Source of the DNA: an uncultured Prevotella sp. | Lineage (GTDB): Bacteria > Bacteroidota > Bacteroidia > Bacteroidales > Bacteroidaceae | DNA length: 34,620 bases | NCBI GenBank assembly: GCA_946186945.1 | Contig: CAMHPC010000012.1 | Location: 1-34,620 of the forward strand | Reading direction: 5' to 3' | Shown here: piece after piece, positions 25,927 to 34,283 of the stretch | Position numbering within the stretch: the stretch's first letter is position 1 | How the letters are laid out: every line of letters starts with the position of its first letter | Translations under genes and position numbers: made by a program | The notes under the pieces: generated by a model | Database searches by the model: none | The model's input: the letters and a program-made list of their open reading frames with translations, nothing else | Told to the model about the DNA's origin: nothing

Positions 25927-25940
25927 AACGGTATATTATT

Positions 25941-25976
25941 TTCTGAGTGTTCTGAGTATTCGGAGTGTTTTGAGGA
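25941..25976. repeat. Intergenic 9-bp tandem array (TTCTGAGTG type)
   Basis: Four contiguous 9-mers: TTCTGAGTG, TTCTGAGTA, TTCGGAGTG, TTTTGAGGA. It fills nearly all of the 51-bp gap between tsaD and pncC and stops one base before the tsaD stop codon. Confidence 0.72.
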
Positions 25977-25977
25977 G

Positions 25978-26997
25978 TTAAATCACCACCTTGCTGTATG
26001 CCGGCACATCTATGCTGCAGAAGTCGTGGTCCAGATACTTGTAGTAGCCGGTGATGGCTATCATGGCAGCATTGTCGGTGGTATAACTGAAGCGTGGTAT
26101 GTACACCTGCCAGCGGTAACGTTTCTGATGGTCGTAGAAGGCCTCGCGCAGTCCGGTGTTTGCCGACACTCCGCCAGCCACTGCCACTTGTGTGATACCT
26201 GTCTCGCGCACGGCACGCCTCAGTTTTCGCATGAGTATGTCTACGATGGTAAACTCCAGACTGGCAGCCAAGTCCGCCTTATGATGCTCCACGAAGTCGG
26301 GGTCCTCTTTCACCCAGTCGCGCAGCGAGTAGAGAAACGAGGTTTTCAGTCCGCTGAAACTGTAGTCGAGTCCTGGTATATGTGGCTGTGCGAAGGTAAA
26401 GGCGTGTGGGTTTCCCTGTCTGGCGAGTTTGTCGATGATAGGGCCGCCAGGGTATCCCAATCCCATCACCTTGGAACATTTGTCTATAGCCTCGCCGGCA
26501 GCATCGTCGATGGTCTGACCGAGTATCTGCATCTTGTCGTATGCATCCACTCGCACTATCTGCGAGTTGCCTCCGCTGACAAGCAGGCAGAGGAAGGGAA
26601 GTGTGGGTGAGGAGTGGTCGTCGTCGCTCTCACGGATGAAGTGCGCCATGACATGTCCCTGCAGGTGGTTGACATCGATGAGCGGTATGCCGAGCGCACG
26701 GGCGAAGCCCTTGGCGAAGTTGACCCCTACGAGCAGCGACCCCATCAGTCCCGGTCCGCGTGTGAATGCCACGGCAGAGAGTTGGTCAGACTTGATGCCT
26801 GCCCGTTGCAGAGCCTGGTGCACCACAGGCACCACATTCTGCTGGTGGGCGCGCGATGCCAGTTCGGGCACCACACCTCCATAGTCGCGGTGCACTTGTT
26901 GCGAGGCAGTGACATTGCTCAACAACACCCCATCGCGTATGACGGCTGCCGATGTGTCGTCGCAACTGCTCTCTATTCCTAAGATATATACTGCCAT
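25978..26997 (-). CDS. tsaD: tRNA N6-adenosine threonylcarbamoyltransferase TsaD
   Basis: 339 residues, the Kae1/YgjD universal family. It transfers the threonylcarbamoyl group to A37 of ANN-decoding tRNAs. It starts VYILGIESSCDDTS. The iron/zinc ligands His111 and His115 (HLQGH) match E. coli numbering, and the nucleotide-binding motifs LVSGGNS, GYPGGP and VAGGVSANTGLR are all present. It lies 37 nt after map in a minus-strand run. Confidence 0.97.
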   Translation of the reverse strand: MAVYILGIESSCDDTSAAVIRDGVLLSNVTASQQVHRDYGGVVPELASRAHQQNVVPVVHQALQRAGIKSDQLSAVAFTRGPGLMGSLLVGVNFAKGFARALGIPLIDVNHLQGHVMAHFIRESDDDHSSPTLPFLCLLVSGGNSQIVRVDAYDKMQILGQTIDDAAGEAIDKCSKVMGLGYPGGPIIDKLARQGNPHAFTFAQPHIPGLDYSFSGLKTSFLYSLRDWVKEDPDFVEHHKADLAASLEFTIVDILMRKLRRAVRETGITQVAVAGGVSANTGLREAFYDHQKRYRWQVYIPRFSYTTDNAAMIAITGYYKYLDHDFCSIDVPAYSKVVI

Positions 26998-27034
26998 ATT
27001 TATATTTGTCTAAATGATACGTATGTAGTGATAC

Positions 27035-27898
27035 TCAATACGTTAGTATTTCCACTCCATGTTCTGTCATGACGAAGGTATGCTCCCACTGTGCGCTGGG
27101 CAGTTCGTCTTCGGATATCACCTCCCATCCGTAGGGGTCGGCCTCGTCGATGAATACCTGCCACGAACCCATATTGATCATCGGTTCGATGGTGAATACC
27201 ATACCTGGCACGAGCAGCATGCCATGACCTTTCTTGCCGTAGTGAGCCACATCGGGGTCGTGGTGGAAGGCTCTGCCCACACCGTGTCCACAGAGGTCGC
27301 GCACCACGCCATAGTGGTATTTGCGGGCATGCGCCTGTATGGCATGACCTATGTCGCCCACGAAGCCCCAGGGCTTGGCTGCCTCGGCACCTATCTCCAG
27401 GCACTCGCGCGCCACACGCACCAGTTGCTCCTTCTCCGGTGTCGTCTTTCCGATGATGAACATACGCGAGGCATCTGCGTAGTAGCCATCGAGGATGGTG
27501 GTGAAGTCGACATTGATGATATCGCCCTCTTCGAGCACATCCTCTGCCTTGGGTATGCCGTGGCACACCACCTCATTGATGCTGGTGCACACACTCATGG
27601 GGAAGCCCTCATAGCCCAGACAGGCGGGTATGGCACCATGGCTTTCGCAGTAGTCTCTGCATATCTGGTCTATCTGTAGTGTACTCATACCTGCACAGAT
27701 ATGATGTGCCACCTCATCGAGCACACCGGTGTTTACCACTCCAGCCCTTCGTATTGCCTCTATCTCCTCGGGGGTATAGAGCAGTGAGCGCGTGGGCACC
27801 TCCTTACCCTTGTTCTCCCAGTACATCACCCGGCGGTCGAACTCAGTGGGTTCGGTGCCTGCCGGTACGGTCCAGTTTCGTTTCTTGCGCAATGCCAT
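27035..27898 (-). CDS. map: Type I methionine aminopeptidase
   Basis: 287 residues from ATG 27898 (MALRKKRNWTVPAG). It removes the N-terminal Met from nascent proteins. It has the pita-bread metal site: His in CHGIP, Asp in NVDFTTILDGYYADASRMF, His in HGVGRAFHHDP, Glu in FTIEPMI, and a final Glu in QWEHTFVMTEHG. An N-terminal extension of about 40 residues precedes the catalytic fold (PTRSLLYTPEEIEAIR). It begins 5 nt after the secreted-protein gene at 27904. Confidence 0.96.
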   Translation of the reverse strand: MALRKKRNWTVPAGTEPTEFDRRVMYWENKGKEVPTRSLLYTPEEIEAIRRAGVVNTGVLDEVAHHICAGMSTLQIDQICRDYCESHGAIPACLGYEGFPMSVCTSINEVVCHGIPKAEDVLEEGDIINVDFTTILDGYYADASRMFIIGKTTPEKEQLVRVARECLEIGAEAAKPWGFVGDIGHAIQAHARKYHYGVVRDLCGHGVGRAFHHDPDVAHYGKKGHGMLLVPGMVFTIEPMINMGSWQVFIDEADPYGWEVISEDELPSAQWEHTFVMTEHGVEILTY

Positions 27899-27903
27899 GA
27901 CTT

Positions 27904-28302
27904 CTATTCTTTGCCTGCATCGGTGATGTAATAGGTCCAGTCGTACGGACTGTTGGCGTTGAAGATAAGCACCTGATAGTGCAACTCCTGTGGGAAGGTG
28001 AACTCCTCGTTGAAACAGATGATATACTCCTGTCCGCGAACATCCACACACGTGTACTGCACCGAACTGCGCTCGTCGGTTTTCGAATTGCTGTCCTCCG
28101 ACACGATATTGTAACTGATACCGCGTATCACAATATCCTCTGATGTGCGTGTGACGGTGCCATCGCAATAGTCGAGTTTCTTGATGTACTCGTTTTTCTG
28201 TTGGTCGTACTCGTAGGAGTAATTGATTTTGTATGTGGTGCGCTGTGCCAGCGCTGTCATGGCCACCATAGCCATGATACTCATAAGGATGATTTTTTTC
28301 AT
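27904..28302 (-). CDS. Small secreted protein of unknown function
   Basis: 132 residues with a signal peptide (1-19, ending ALAQ) and a mature part rich in Tyr and beta-strand-like segments (YKINYSYEYD, YIICFNEEFTFP). No family recognised. It shares one base with the stop of the HAD gene (TAATG) and ends 5 nt before map, so it sits inside an operon of housekeeping genes. Confidence 0.78.
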   Translation of the reverse strand: MKKIILMSIMAMVAMTALAQRTTYKINYSYEYDQQKNEYIKKLDYCDGTVTRTSEDIVIRGISYNIVSEDSNSKTDERSSVQYTCVDVRGQEYIICFNEEFTFPQELHYQVLIFNANSPYDWTYYITDAGKE

Positions 28303-28928
28303 TATTCTAAGTATTTATATATGTCTTTTGTCCAGTCGGCTCCATTCTCGGGGCACATAGTATGCATATTCATCTGCGATGCCACCGACACATTCTTAGG
28401 TGAGTCGTCAATATACAGTATCTTGTCGGGCGTGATCTGTTCATCGATGAGCATCTGACGGAAGATGCCTGGGTCGGGCTTGAGCGCATGCATCTGATAA
28501 CTGAGGTAGAGGTGGTCGAAGTAATGCTCTATACTGTGACCTTTGCCGTCGAAGTGTGTGCTGAGTGCCCACTCCATCATAAAGGGATTGGTATTGGAGA
28601 GTAGCAGAAGCCGATAGCCTTTTGCACGCAGGTCGCACAGACACTGGAGGTTGCGCTGCGGCAGAGTTTTCAGGAAACCCTGCCAGGCATAGCAGCACTG
28701 CTGATGGGTGACCTTGCTGCCTATCATGTCTGAGAGGGCGTCCACGAACTGCTGTTCGCTGATATCGCCACCCTCTATCTGTCCGAAAATACCGCCCTGG
28801 CGGTAGGGGTCGAGTTGCTGTGCACTGTCGCCGAGTCCTAAAGCGACGAAGCGCTGCACTGCCTGATTATGGTCGAGAGTGATAATCACTCCACCCAGGT
28901 CGAATACTATAGTTGTAATACCGTTCAT
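28302..28928 (-). CDS. HAD-superfamily phosphatase (YihX-like, IA variant 3)
   Basis: 208 residues. Motif I is VFDLGGVIITLD, where the usual second Asp is Gly as in the YihX branch. Motif II is LLLLSNTNP (Ser/Thr), motif III includes Lys in ALKPDPGIF, and motif IV is ILYIDDSPKNV. A helical cap lies at about residues 18-85. It is likely a sugar- or nucleotide-phosphate phosphatase in the cytosol; the substrate is not visible. It starts 5 nt after metH. Confidence 0.92.
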   Translation of the reverse strand: MNGITTIVFDLGGVIITLDHNQAVQRFVALGLGDSAQQLDPYRQGGIFGQIEGGDISEQQFVDALSDMIGSKVTHQQCCYAWQGFLKTLPQRNLQCLCDLRAKGYRLLLLSNTNPFMMEWALSTHFDGKGHSIEHYFDHLYLSYQMHALKPDPGIFRQMLIDEQITPDKILYIDDSPKNVSVASQMNMHTMCPENGADWTKDIYKYLE

Positions 28929-28933
28929 AATTT

Positions 28934-31699
28934 TTATGTGTTATCTGAAAACAATTGTGGTCGGCGTTGTCGCGCCTCTTCTATCGAGAGCAGCGGCTTG
29001 TCTTGCTGCTGGTGTTCGCGTATCTCGGCATAGCGGCCGTTGAGCGTTGCCTCTATCTCTGCCCTCTGCTCGCTGTCCATGAGGTGTGTGGCAACGATGG
29101 GATTTTGCGATGCGTCTTTCATCCACGCCACCACACCGTCGTACACTGGTGCTATCTTGAGTGCCACATGGGTCTCGCTGGTGGTAGCGCCACCGATGAG
29201 GATGGGTGTGTGCAGCCCTGCCTGGCGCAATTCGCGTGCCACCTCTACCATCTCCTCGAGACTGGGTGTGATGAGGGCACTCAGACCTATCATGTCTACA
29301 TCGTACTCACGGGCCTTTGCCACTATCTGACTGGCGGGCACCATGACACCGAGGTCTATCACCTCGAAACCGTTGCACGCCATGATGACTGCCACTATGT
29401 TTTTTCCTATGTCGTGCACATCGCCCTTGACTGTGGCAAGCAACACTCGTCCGCGATGCTGCTGGGTGCCACTCTGCTGTGCCTCGATATGAGGCTGAAG
29501 AATGGCAACTGCCTGTTTCATGGTGCGTGCAGTCTTCACCACCTGCGGCAGGAACATTTTTCCCTGTCCGAACCATTCGCCCACCTGATTCATGGCTGCC
29601 ATGAGCGGTCCTTCAATAATCTGTACGGCACGGGGGTATTGCTTCAGAGCCTCGTTGACATCCTGTTCGAGCCACTCTCCCACCCCATGTATCAGTGCGT
29701 GCATGAGTCGCTGATCGACAGGCAGGGTACGCCACTGCTCTGCTGCCTGCTGTGTGGCTGTGGTGGGTGAGGCGGACTGCTGTTGTGCCATCAGTTCGTG
29801 TGCCATGACCGTGAGACGTTCGGGCGACTGTGGGTCGCGGCAGAGGATGACATCCTCTATCACCGTGCGCAACTCCTCGGGTATATCCTCGTAGGTGACA
29901 CGTGTGGCGGGATTGACGATACCAAAGTCCATACCTGCCTGTATGGCATGGTAAAGGAACACTGCATGCATCGCCTCGCGGATGTAGTTGTTGCCACGGA
30001 AGGAGAAAGAGAGGTTGCTCACACCTCCACTCACATGTGCCCCCGGCAGGTGACTACGTATCCACGCGGTGGCTCGTATGAAGTCGGCTGCGTAGGCATC
30101 GTGCTCGCTCATACCTGTGGCGACGGTGAGCACGTTGGGGTCGAAAATGATATCCTCGGGATGCATGCCCACCTCTGTGGTGAGGAGTCGGTAAGCGCGC
30201 TCGGCTATCTCTATGCGCCGCTCATAGGTGGTGGCTTGCCCCTGCTCGTCGAAGCACATGACCACTACGGCAGCACCATAGCGCATCACTTCGCGTGCAT
30301 GGGCGAGAAACACCTGCTCACCCTCTTTCAGCGATATGGAATTGACGATGGCCTTGCCCTGTATGCACTGCAGTGCGGCAGTGATGACCTGCCACGATGA
30401 ACTGTCTATCATCAGTGGTACCGAGGCTATGTCGGGCTCGGCTGCCAGCAAGTTGACGAAATGTACCATCTCGGTGGCTGCGGGCAGCAGGGCATCGTCC
30501 ATGTTTATGTCTATCACCATGGCACCGTCGGTCACCTGGCGGCGTGCGATGTTTATAGCCTCATCGTACTGGTGCTCCTTAATGAGTCGGAGGAATTTCC
30601 TGGACCCTGCCACATTGCAGCGCTCACCCACATTGACAAATCGCACCTGGGGTGACACCTCGAGGTGTGAGAGTCCGCTGAGCCAGAGGTAAGGGGGACG
30701 TGACACAGGAGTATGGGGAGTGCCGGTGCGTGCGATAGGCACGAACTTGGCTATAAAGGCATCGGTGGTGCCGCAACACCCACCCATGATATTGACCAAC
30801 CGCTCGTCTACGAACTGTTGCATCTGGGGTGCCATACTGTCGGGGGTCTCTTCATACAGTCCGAGGGCGTTGGGCAATCCGGCATTGGGATATGCGGAGA
30901 TATAATAAGGTGCCTGCTGCGCCAACTGTCTGAGAAAAGGCAACATCTGTGTGGCTCCGAAGGAACAGTTGAGTCCGACGGAGAAGATGGGATATGTGCT
31001 GATGGATGCCAGGAAAGCCTCGAGGGTCTGTCCGCTGAGTGTGCGCCCCGCCAGATCGCTCACTGTGACAGAGAGCATGATGGGTACCTCGGTGCCGATG
31101 TGCTGCATGGCATCGAGTGCTGCTACGATGGCAGCCTTGGCATTGAGTGTATCAAAGATGGTCTCTATGAGCAGCATGTCCACCCCGCCGCGCAGCAATG
31201 CCTCCATCTGTTGCTGATAGGCATTGTGCAGGTCGGCGAAGGACACATCGCGCAGTGCGGGATTGGTAACATCAGGACTCATGCTCGCCGTCTTGTTGGT
31301 GGGTCCCACGCTGCCACATACGTAGCGCGTGGTACCGTCACGCTGCATGCACTCGTCGACTTCGGCACGCGCCAGCCTCGCTCCCTCGTATGCCATCTCC
31401 GCTGCTACGGAGGAGAGGTGGTAGTCGGCCTGCGAGACGCTCTGGGCATTGAAGGTATTGGTGGTGATGATATCGGCACCTGCATCCAGGTATCTGCGGT
31501 GTATGTCTCTCACCACGTCCGGACGCGTGATATTGAGCACATCATTATCACCGGTCAACTGATCCACATGGTCAGCAAAACGCTGACCACGGAAGTCGTG
31601 CTCGCTGAGGTGATAACTCTGTATCATCGTGCCCATGGCTCCATCGAGCACCAGTATGCGCTCTTTTATAGCCTCGGTTATGGATTGGCGTGGTGTCAT
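28934..31699 (-). CDS. metH: Cobalamin-dependent methionine synthase MetH, lacking the C-terminal reactivation domain
   Basis: 921 residues against about 1227 in E. coli. The homocysteine domain has zinc ligands Cys245, Cys308 and Cys309 (GLNCS, GGCCGTT), two residues from E. coli numbering. A pterin-binding domain (about 345-620, [13 protein letters not shown]) and the helical cap follow. The B12 domain has the axial ligand His762 in GDVHDIGKN. The protein ends about 150 residues later (RPQLFSDNT), so the AdoMet-binding reactivation domain is absent. The gene ends with a clean stop, so this is a short form and not a frameshift. Start overlaps smpB (ATGA). Confidence 0.96.
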   Translation of the reverse strand: MTPRQSITEAIKERILVLDGAMGTMIQSYHLSEHDFRGQRFADHVDQLTGDNDVLNITRPDVVRDIHRRYLDAGADIITTNTFNAQSVSQADYHLSSVAAEMAYEGARLARAEVDECMQRDGTTRYVCGSVGPTNKTASMSPDVTNPALRDVSFADLHNAYQQQMEALLRGGVDMLLIETIFDTLNAKAAIVAALDAMQHIGTEVPIMLSVTVSDLAGRTLSGQTLEAFLASISTYPIFSVGLNCSFGATQMLPFLRQLAQQAPYYISAYPNAGLPNALGLYEETPDSMAPQMQQFVDERLVNIMGGCCGTTDAFIAKFVPIARTGTPHTPVSRPPYLWLSGLSHLEVSPQVRFVNVGERCNVAGSRKFLRLIKEHQYDEAINIARRQVTDGAMVIDINMDDALLPAATEMVHFVNLLAAEPDIASVPLMIDSSSWQVITAALQCIQGKAIVNSISLKEGEQVFLAHAREVMRYGAAVVVMCFDEQGQATTYERRIEIAERAYRLLTTEVGMHPEDIIFDPNVLTVATGMSEHDAYAADFIRATAWIRSHLPGAHVSGGVSNLSFSFRGNNYIREAMHAVFLYHAIQAGMDFGIVNPATRVTYEDIPEELRTVIEDVILCRDPQSPERLTVMAHELMAQQQSASPTTATQQAAEQWRTLPVDQRLMHALIHGVGEWLEQDVNEALKQYPRAVQIIEGPLMAAMNQVGEWFGQGKMFLPQVVKTARTMKQAVAILQPHIEAQQSGTQQHRGRVLLATVKGDVHDIGKNIVAVIMACNGFEVIDLGVMVPASQIVAKAREYDVDMIGLSALITPSLEEMVEVARELRQAGLHTPILIGGATTSETHVALKIAPVYDGVVAWMKDASQNPIVATHLMDSEQRAEIEATLNGRYAEIREHQQQDKPLLSIEEARQRRPQLFSDNT

Positions 31700-32178
31700 A
31701 CGTAAACTTTCATGGCGCGGTCCATCTCGCGTCGGTCTTCTTTTTCCTTCATGGTCTGTCGCTTGTCATACTGCTTCTTTCCTCTGCAGAGAGCGATATC
31801 GAGTTTTGCCCTACCGTTCTGATCTATGAAGAGGAGTATGGGCACTATGGTATAGCCGGGCACCTTGGCTGCCTCGGTGAGGTGGTATATCTCACGGCGG
31901 TTGAGCAACAACTTACGGTCGCGCCGTGCCTCGTGGTTGCTGTATGAGCCGTAAAAGTAGGTGGAGATATTCATGTTCTTCACCCACATCTCTCCGTTGA
32001 CTGACACACAGTACGTATCGACGAGTGATGCCTTGCCCAGGCGTATGGACTTTATCTCAGTACCAGTGAGAACCAGTCCGGCAGTGTAGGTCTCTACGAA
32101 GAAATACTCAAACGAGGCCTTCTTGTTTTTTATCTGTACAGGACTCTTCTTGCGGAGTGCTATCTGTTCTTTGTTCAT
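31696..32178 (-). CDS. smpB: SsrA-binding protein SmpB
   Basis: 160 residues. SmpB binds tmRNA and delivers it to stalled ribosomes. Motifs are [33 protein letters not shown] and the KLLLNRREI loop, and the basic C-terminal tail ([20 protein letters not shown]) enters the mRNA channel in the known structures. The stop overlaps the metH start (ATGA at 31696-31699). No tmRNA gene was seen in the window. Confidence 0.97.
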   Translation of the reverse strand: MNKEQIALRKKSPVQIKNKKASFEYFFVETYTAGLVLTGTEIKSIRLGKASLVDTYCVSVNGEMWVKNMNISTYFYGSYSNHEARRDRKLLLNRREIYHLTEAAKVPGYTIVPILLFIDQNGRAKLDIALCRGKKQYDKRQTMKEKEDRREMDRAMKVYV

Positions 32179-32197
32179 AGTTGGGATATGGGGTATA

Positions 32198-32710
32198 TCA
32201 TTCAGACTGGACTACAGTGGCGAAGTCGGTCATGTTTTCATCAATATGATATGCTATACGTGCCGTCCACTCTTCTTCATGCTCTACGAAGGTGTCGTCA
32301 AGGTCATCAAATTCGGGCATCTTCTCGAAAAGCGCCATAAACTCGTCGTCGGAACACGGTGTGGTGAGCAAATCCTGATGACGGCGGTAGAGGTTGTGCG
32401 CCTTGTTGATTAGTGTCGCCACGGGGTCAAGCCCCCACTTGCGCATCATCTGACGAAAGGGGTTCTGGAAGAAGAATGGACCGTAACCATTGTACAGCAA
32501 CTGAACGAAACCACCGTCCATCACCTCCTCGTGAAGTATGTGCCATGCCAGAAGGGTACACTGGTCGGCTGTGAGCAGTTGCATGCTCGCGGCAGTGATG
32601 CTACCACCGACACTCTGCAGCGTGGCCTCTACGAAGAGGTCTACAAAAGCATCCATACTCTCCTCTGCGGCAGAGGCTATTTCCGACTCCAAAATTTTCA
32701 CTTCACTCAT
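32198..32710 (-). CDS. DMP19/DUF4375-family protein
   Basis: 170 residues, cytosolic. The core carries the DMP19 family pattern: [21 protein letters not shown], then [11 protein letters not shown] (about residues 55-90). A long acidic C-terminal part follows (many Asp/Glu, 120-168). The Neisseria DMP19 is a DNA-mimic protein; whether this acidic relative mimics DNA is unknown. It is the first gene of the run leading through smpB to pncC, and lies 19 nt before smpB. Confidence 0.82.
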   Translation of the reverse strand: MSEVKILESEIASAAEESMDAFVDLFVEATLQSVGGSITAASMQLLTADQCTLLAWHILHEEVMDGGFVQLLYNGYGPFFFQNPFRQMMRKWGLDPVATLINKAHNLYRRHQDLLTTPCSDDEFMALFEKMPEFDDLDDTFVEHEEEWTARIAYHIDENMTDFATVVQSE

Positions 32711-32718
32711 AGCGACTG

Positions 32719-32750
32719 CAAATGTACATATTTATATTGAAATAGACAAA
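32719..32750 (-). promoter_or_regulatory. Promoter of the DMP19-smpB-metH run, near-leaderless
   Basis: On the minus strand TTTG (32747-32750) and TACATTTG (32719-32726) with a 20-bp spacer. The -7 element ends 8 nt before the ATG at 32710, so the leader would be only a few bases. Confidence 0.7.
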
Positions 32751-32882
32751 TTTTTGGTATTTTCTAAGTGTGCTGTGTGGGCACACACAACAGTTAACAT
32801 TTATTAACTATTTGTATCTATCTTATTATCAGCCACTTAGCAAAATGTTACAAAAACGTGCAAAAAAAAGTTTAAAAAAAAT

Positions 32883-32912
32883 ATTGCGGTATGGAAAAAA
32901 GCCGTAACTTTG
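32883..32912 (+). promoter_or_regulatory. Promoter of the small lipoprotein gene at 32967
   Basis: ATTG at 32883-32886 and TAACTTTG at 32905-32912, separated by 18 bp. The start site would be near 32918, about 50 nt before the ATG. Confidence 0.65.
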
Positions 32913-32966
32913 CAGCGTTTTAATAAACAAATGATTGTTTTACAGAAATTTAAAAGCAAAGAAAAA

Positions 32967-33194
32967 ATGAAAAAGTTAGTATTTATGTTCGTAGCTTTCG
33001 CAGCTATCTCTCTGGCATCTTGTGACAAGAAAAAGGCAGCCAACGACGCCGCTCAGGCTGACAGCACCGCTGCTGTTGTGACTACCGACAGCACTGCTGC
33101 TGATAGCACCGCTGCTACCGATAGCACCGCTACTGTTGCTGCTGACAGCGCAGCTCAGGCTGCTCCCGCTGACAGCGCAGCTCAGGCTCAGTAA
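32967..33194 (+). CDS. Small Ala/Asp/Ser/Thr-rich lipoprotein
   Basis: 75 residues from ATG 32967. Signal sequence with lipobox LASC (Cys19), then DKKKAA and a tail of about 50 residues made almost only of Ala, Asp, Ser, Thr, Val and Gln, with repeated DSTAA and DSAAQA units. Probably an extended, unfolded envelope lipoprotein. No family recognised. Own promoter and terminator. Confidence 0.8.
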   Translation: MKKLVFMFVAFAAISLASCDKKKAANDAAQADSTAAVVTTDSTAADSTAATDSTATVAADSAAQAAPADSAAQAQ

Positions 33195-33217
33195 TACGAA
33201 CATTTACAGCAAGCATG

Positions 33218-33247
33218 ACCGCCAGGCAAAAGCCCGGCGGTTTTTTT
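33218..33247 (+). terminator. Intrinsic terminator of the small lipoprotein gene
   Basis: ACCGCCAGGC, loop AAAA, GCCCGGCGGT (one mismatch), followed by a run of seven T. Confidence 0.88.
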
Positions 33248-33274
33248 ATGCAAGAAAAACTGCACATAGACCAC

Positions 33275-33349
33275 CTAGAATATCTAGAATATCTAAAAAT
33301 CTAGAATATCTAGATAGTCTAGAAAATCTAGATAGTCTAGAAAATCTAG
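33275..33349. repeat. Intergenic 9-bp tandem array (CTAG core)
   Basis: Eight units: CTAGAATAT (x2), an 8-nt CTAAAAAT, CTAGAATAT, CTAGATAGT, CTAGAAAAT, CTAGATAGT, CTAGAAAAT, then a final CTAG. It lies between two terminators facing each other. The period is the same 9 bp as in the arrays at 25363 and 25941. Confidence 0.88.
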
Positions 33350-33358
33350 CCCACCCCC

Positions 33359-33405
33359 AAAAAACAGCAAAGGCCCGATGCATCCCTTGGGATGATCGGG
33401 CCTTT
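33359..33405 (-). terminator. Terminator of the rpsF-rpsR-rplI operon
   Basis: AAAGGCCCGAT (33369-33379) pairs with ATCGGGCCTTT (33395-33405), with an inner CATCC/GGATG stem. On the minus strand a run of T follows a few bases later (33359-33364). Confidence 0.78.
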
Positions 33406-33444
33406 TAGTTATTATAACTGCTTTACAGTGCGAAAAATGCTTTT

Positions 33445-33993
33445 TTATTTGGCGTCGGTAGTTTCTTCCTCAGCCTCTTCCACTGCGGGAGCCTCTTCCA
33501 CTGCGGGAGCCTCGGCTACCTCCTCCTTAACAGCGGGAGCCTCTTTCGGTGCATTCTCAGCCACTACCACGATGGGCAGTTTCACTTCTACGTCCTTGTA
33601 GAAATGAATTGTAGCCTCAAATTCACCCACGTGCTTGGCATCGCGCATAGTGATAATCTTGCGATCCACATCGAAACCACGCTTCTTGAGTTCCTCAGCC
33701 ACAATATTGGCGTTGACAGAACCGTAAGTCACTCCGGTGGCACTCACCTTCATGGCCACCTCCACAATCACATCCTTCAGTTCGTCGGCACGCTTCTGTG
33801 CAGCAGCACGCTGAGCCTCAATCTTGTGAGCCTGCTGGCGGAGGTTCTCCTCGAGCACCTTCACGGCAGATGCAGATGCAATCACGCCCTTGCCCTGAGG
33901 TATGAGGTAGTTGCGGCCATAACCAGGCTTCACATCAACGATCTCGTTCTTATATCCCAGTCCGATGATATCTTCTTTCAGTATGATTTTCAT
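33445..33993 (-). CDS. rplI: Ribosomal protein L9
   Basis: 182 residues from ATG 33993 (MKIILKEDIIGLGYKNEIV), with GGAGG upstream. The N-terminal rRNA-binding domain has GYGRNYLIPQGKGVIAS. A long connecting helix and a C-terminal domain follow to about residue 147. A Glu/Ala/Pro-rich tail of about 35 residues (repeated APAVEEA units) extends beyond the usual end of about 150 and looks disordered. Last gene of the S6-S18-L9 operon. Confidence 0.96.
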   Translation of the reverse strand: MKIILKEDIIGLGYKNEIVDVKPGYGRNYLIPQGKGVIASASAVKVLEENLRQQAHKIEAQRAAAQKRADELKDVIVEVAMKVSATGVTYGSVNANIVAEELKKRGFDVDRKIITMRDAKHVGEFEATIHFYKDVEVKLPIVVVAENAPKEAPAVKEEVAEAPAVEEAPAVEEAEEETTDAK

Positions 33994-34010
33994 ATTACAG
34001 TCCTCCAAAA

Positions 34011-34280
34011 TTATTTCATCAGATCGGTTACGTAAGGCAGCAGAGCTATCTGGCGTGCGCGTTTCACGGCCTGAGCCACGCGGCGCTGATATTTCAGAGA
34101 TGTGCCGGTGATGCGGCGGGGAAGGATCTTACCCTGTTCGTTGAGGAACTTCTTCAGGAACTCGGGATCCTTGTAATCGATGTACTTAATACCGCTTTTC
34201 TTGAAACGGCAATACTTCTTCTTTTTAGTGTCTACTGACGGCGGGGTCAGGTAACGAATCTGTGTATCTTGTTCTGCCAT
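34011..34280 (-). CDS. rpsR: Ribosomal protein S18
   Basis: 89 residues. It contains the S18 signature ([42 protein letters not shown] split as [12 protein letters not shown] and [18 protein letters not shown]). It binds the platform of the 30S subunit together with S6, whose gene lies 3 nt upstream. Confidence 0.97.
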   Translation of the reverse strand: MAEQDTQIRYLTPPSVDTKKKKYCRFKKSGIKYIDYKDPEFLKKFLNEQGKILPRRITGTSLKYQRRVAQAVKRARQIALLPYVTDLMK

Positions 34281-34283
34281 GGT

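Noticed and set aside
27001..27034. Short inverted-looking ATACG/CGTAT bases between map and tsaD as a regulator site
   Set aside because: The arms are short and imperfect, and lie within an operon gap of 37 nt; nothing supports a function.
27899..28168. 90-residue N-terminal extension of Map
   Set aside because: It overlaps the coding frame of the secreted protein at 27904-28302 and has no resemblance to Map; ATG 27898 gives a normal length.
30713..31705. 330-codon open frame on the + strand inside metH
   Set aside because: It lies wholly antisense to conserved MetH motifs, has no promoter or ribosome binding site, and its translation (rich in His, Cys, Gly) looks like an antisense artefact.
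33275..33349. CTAG-rich array as a CRISPR array
   Set aside because: The units are 9 bp with no spacers, and no cas genes are present.
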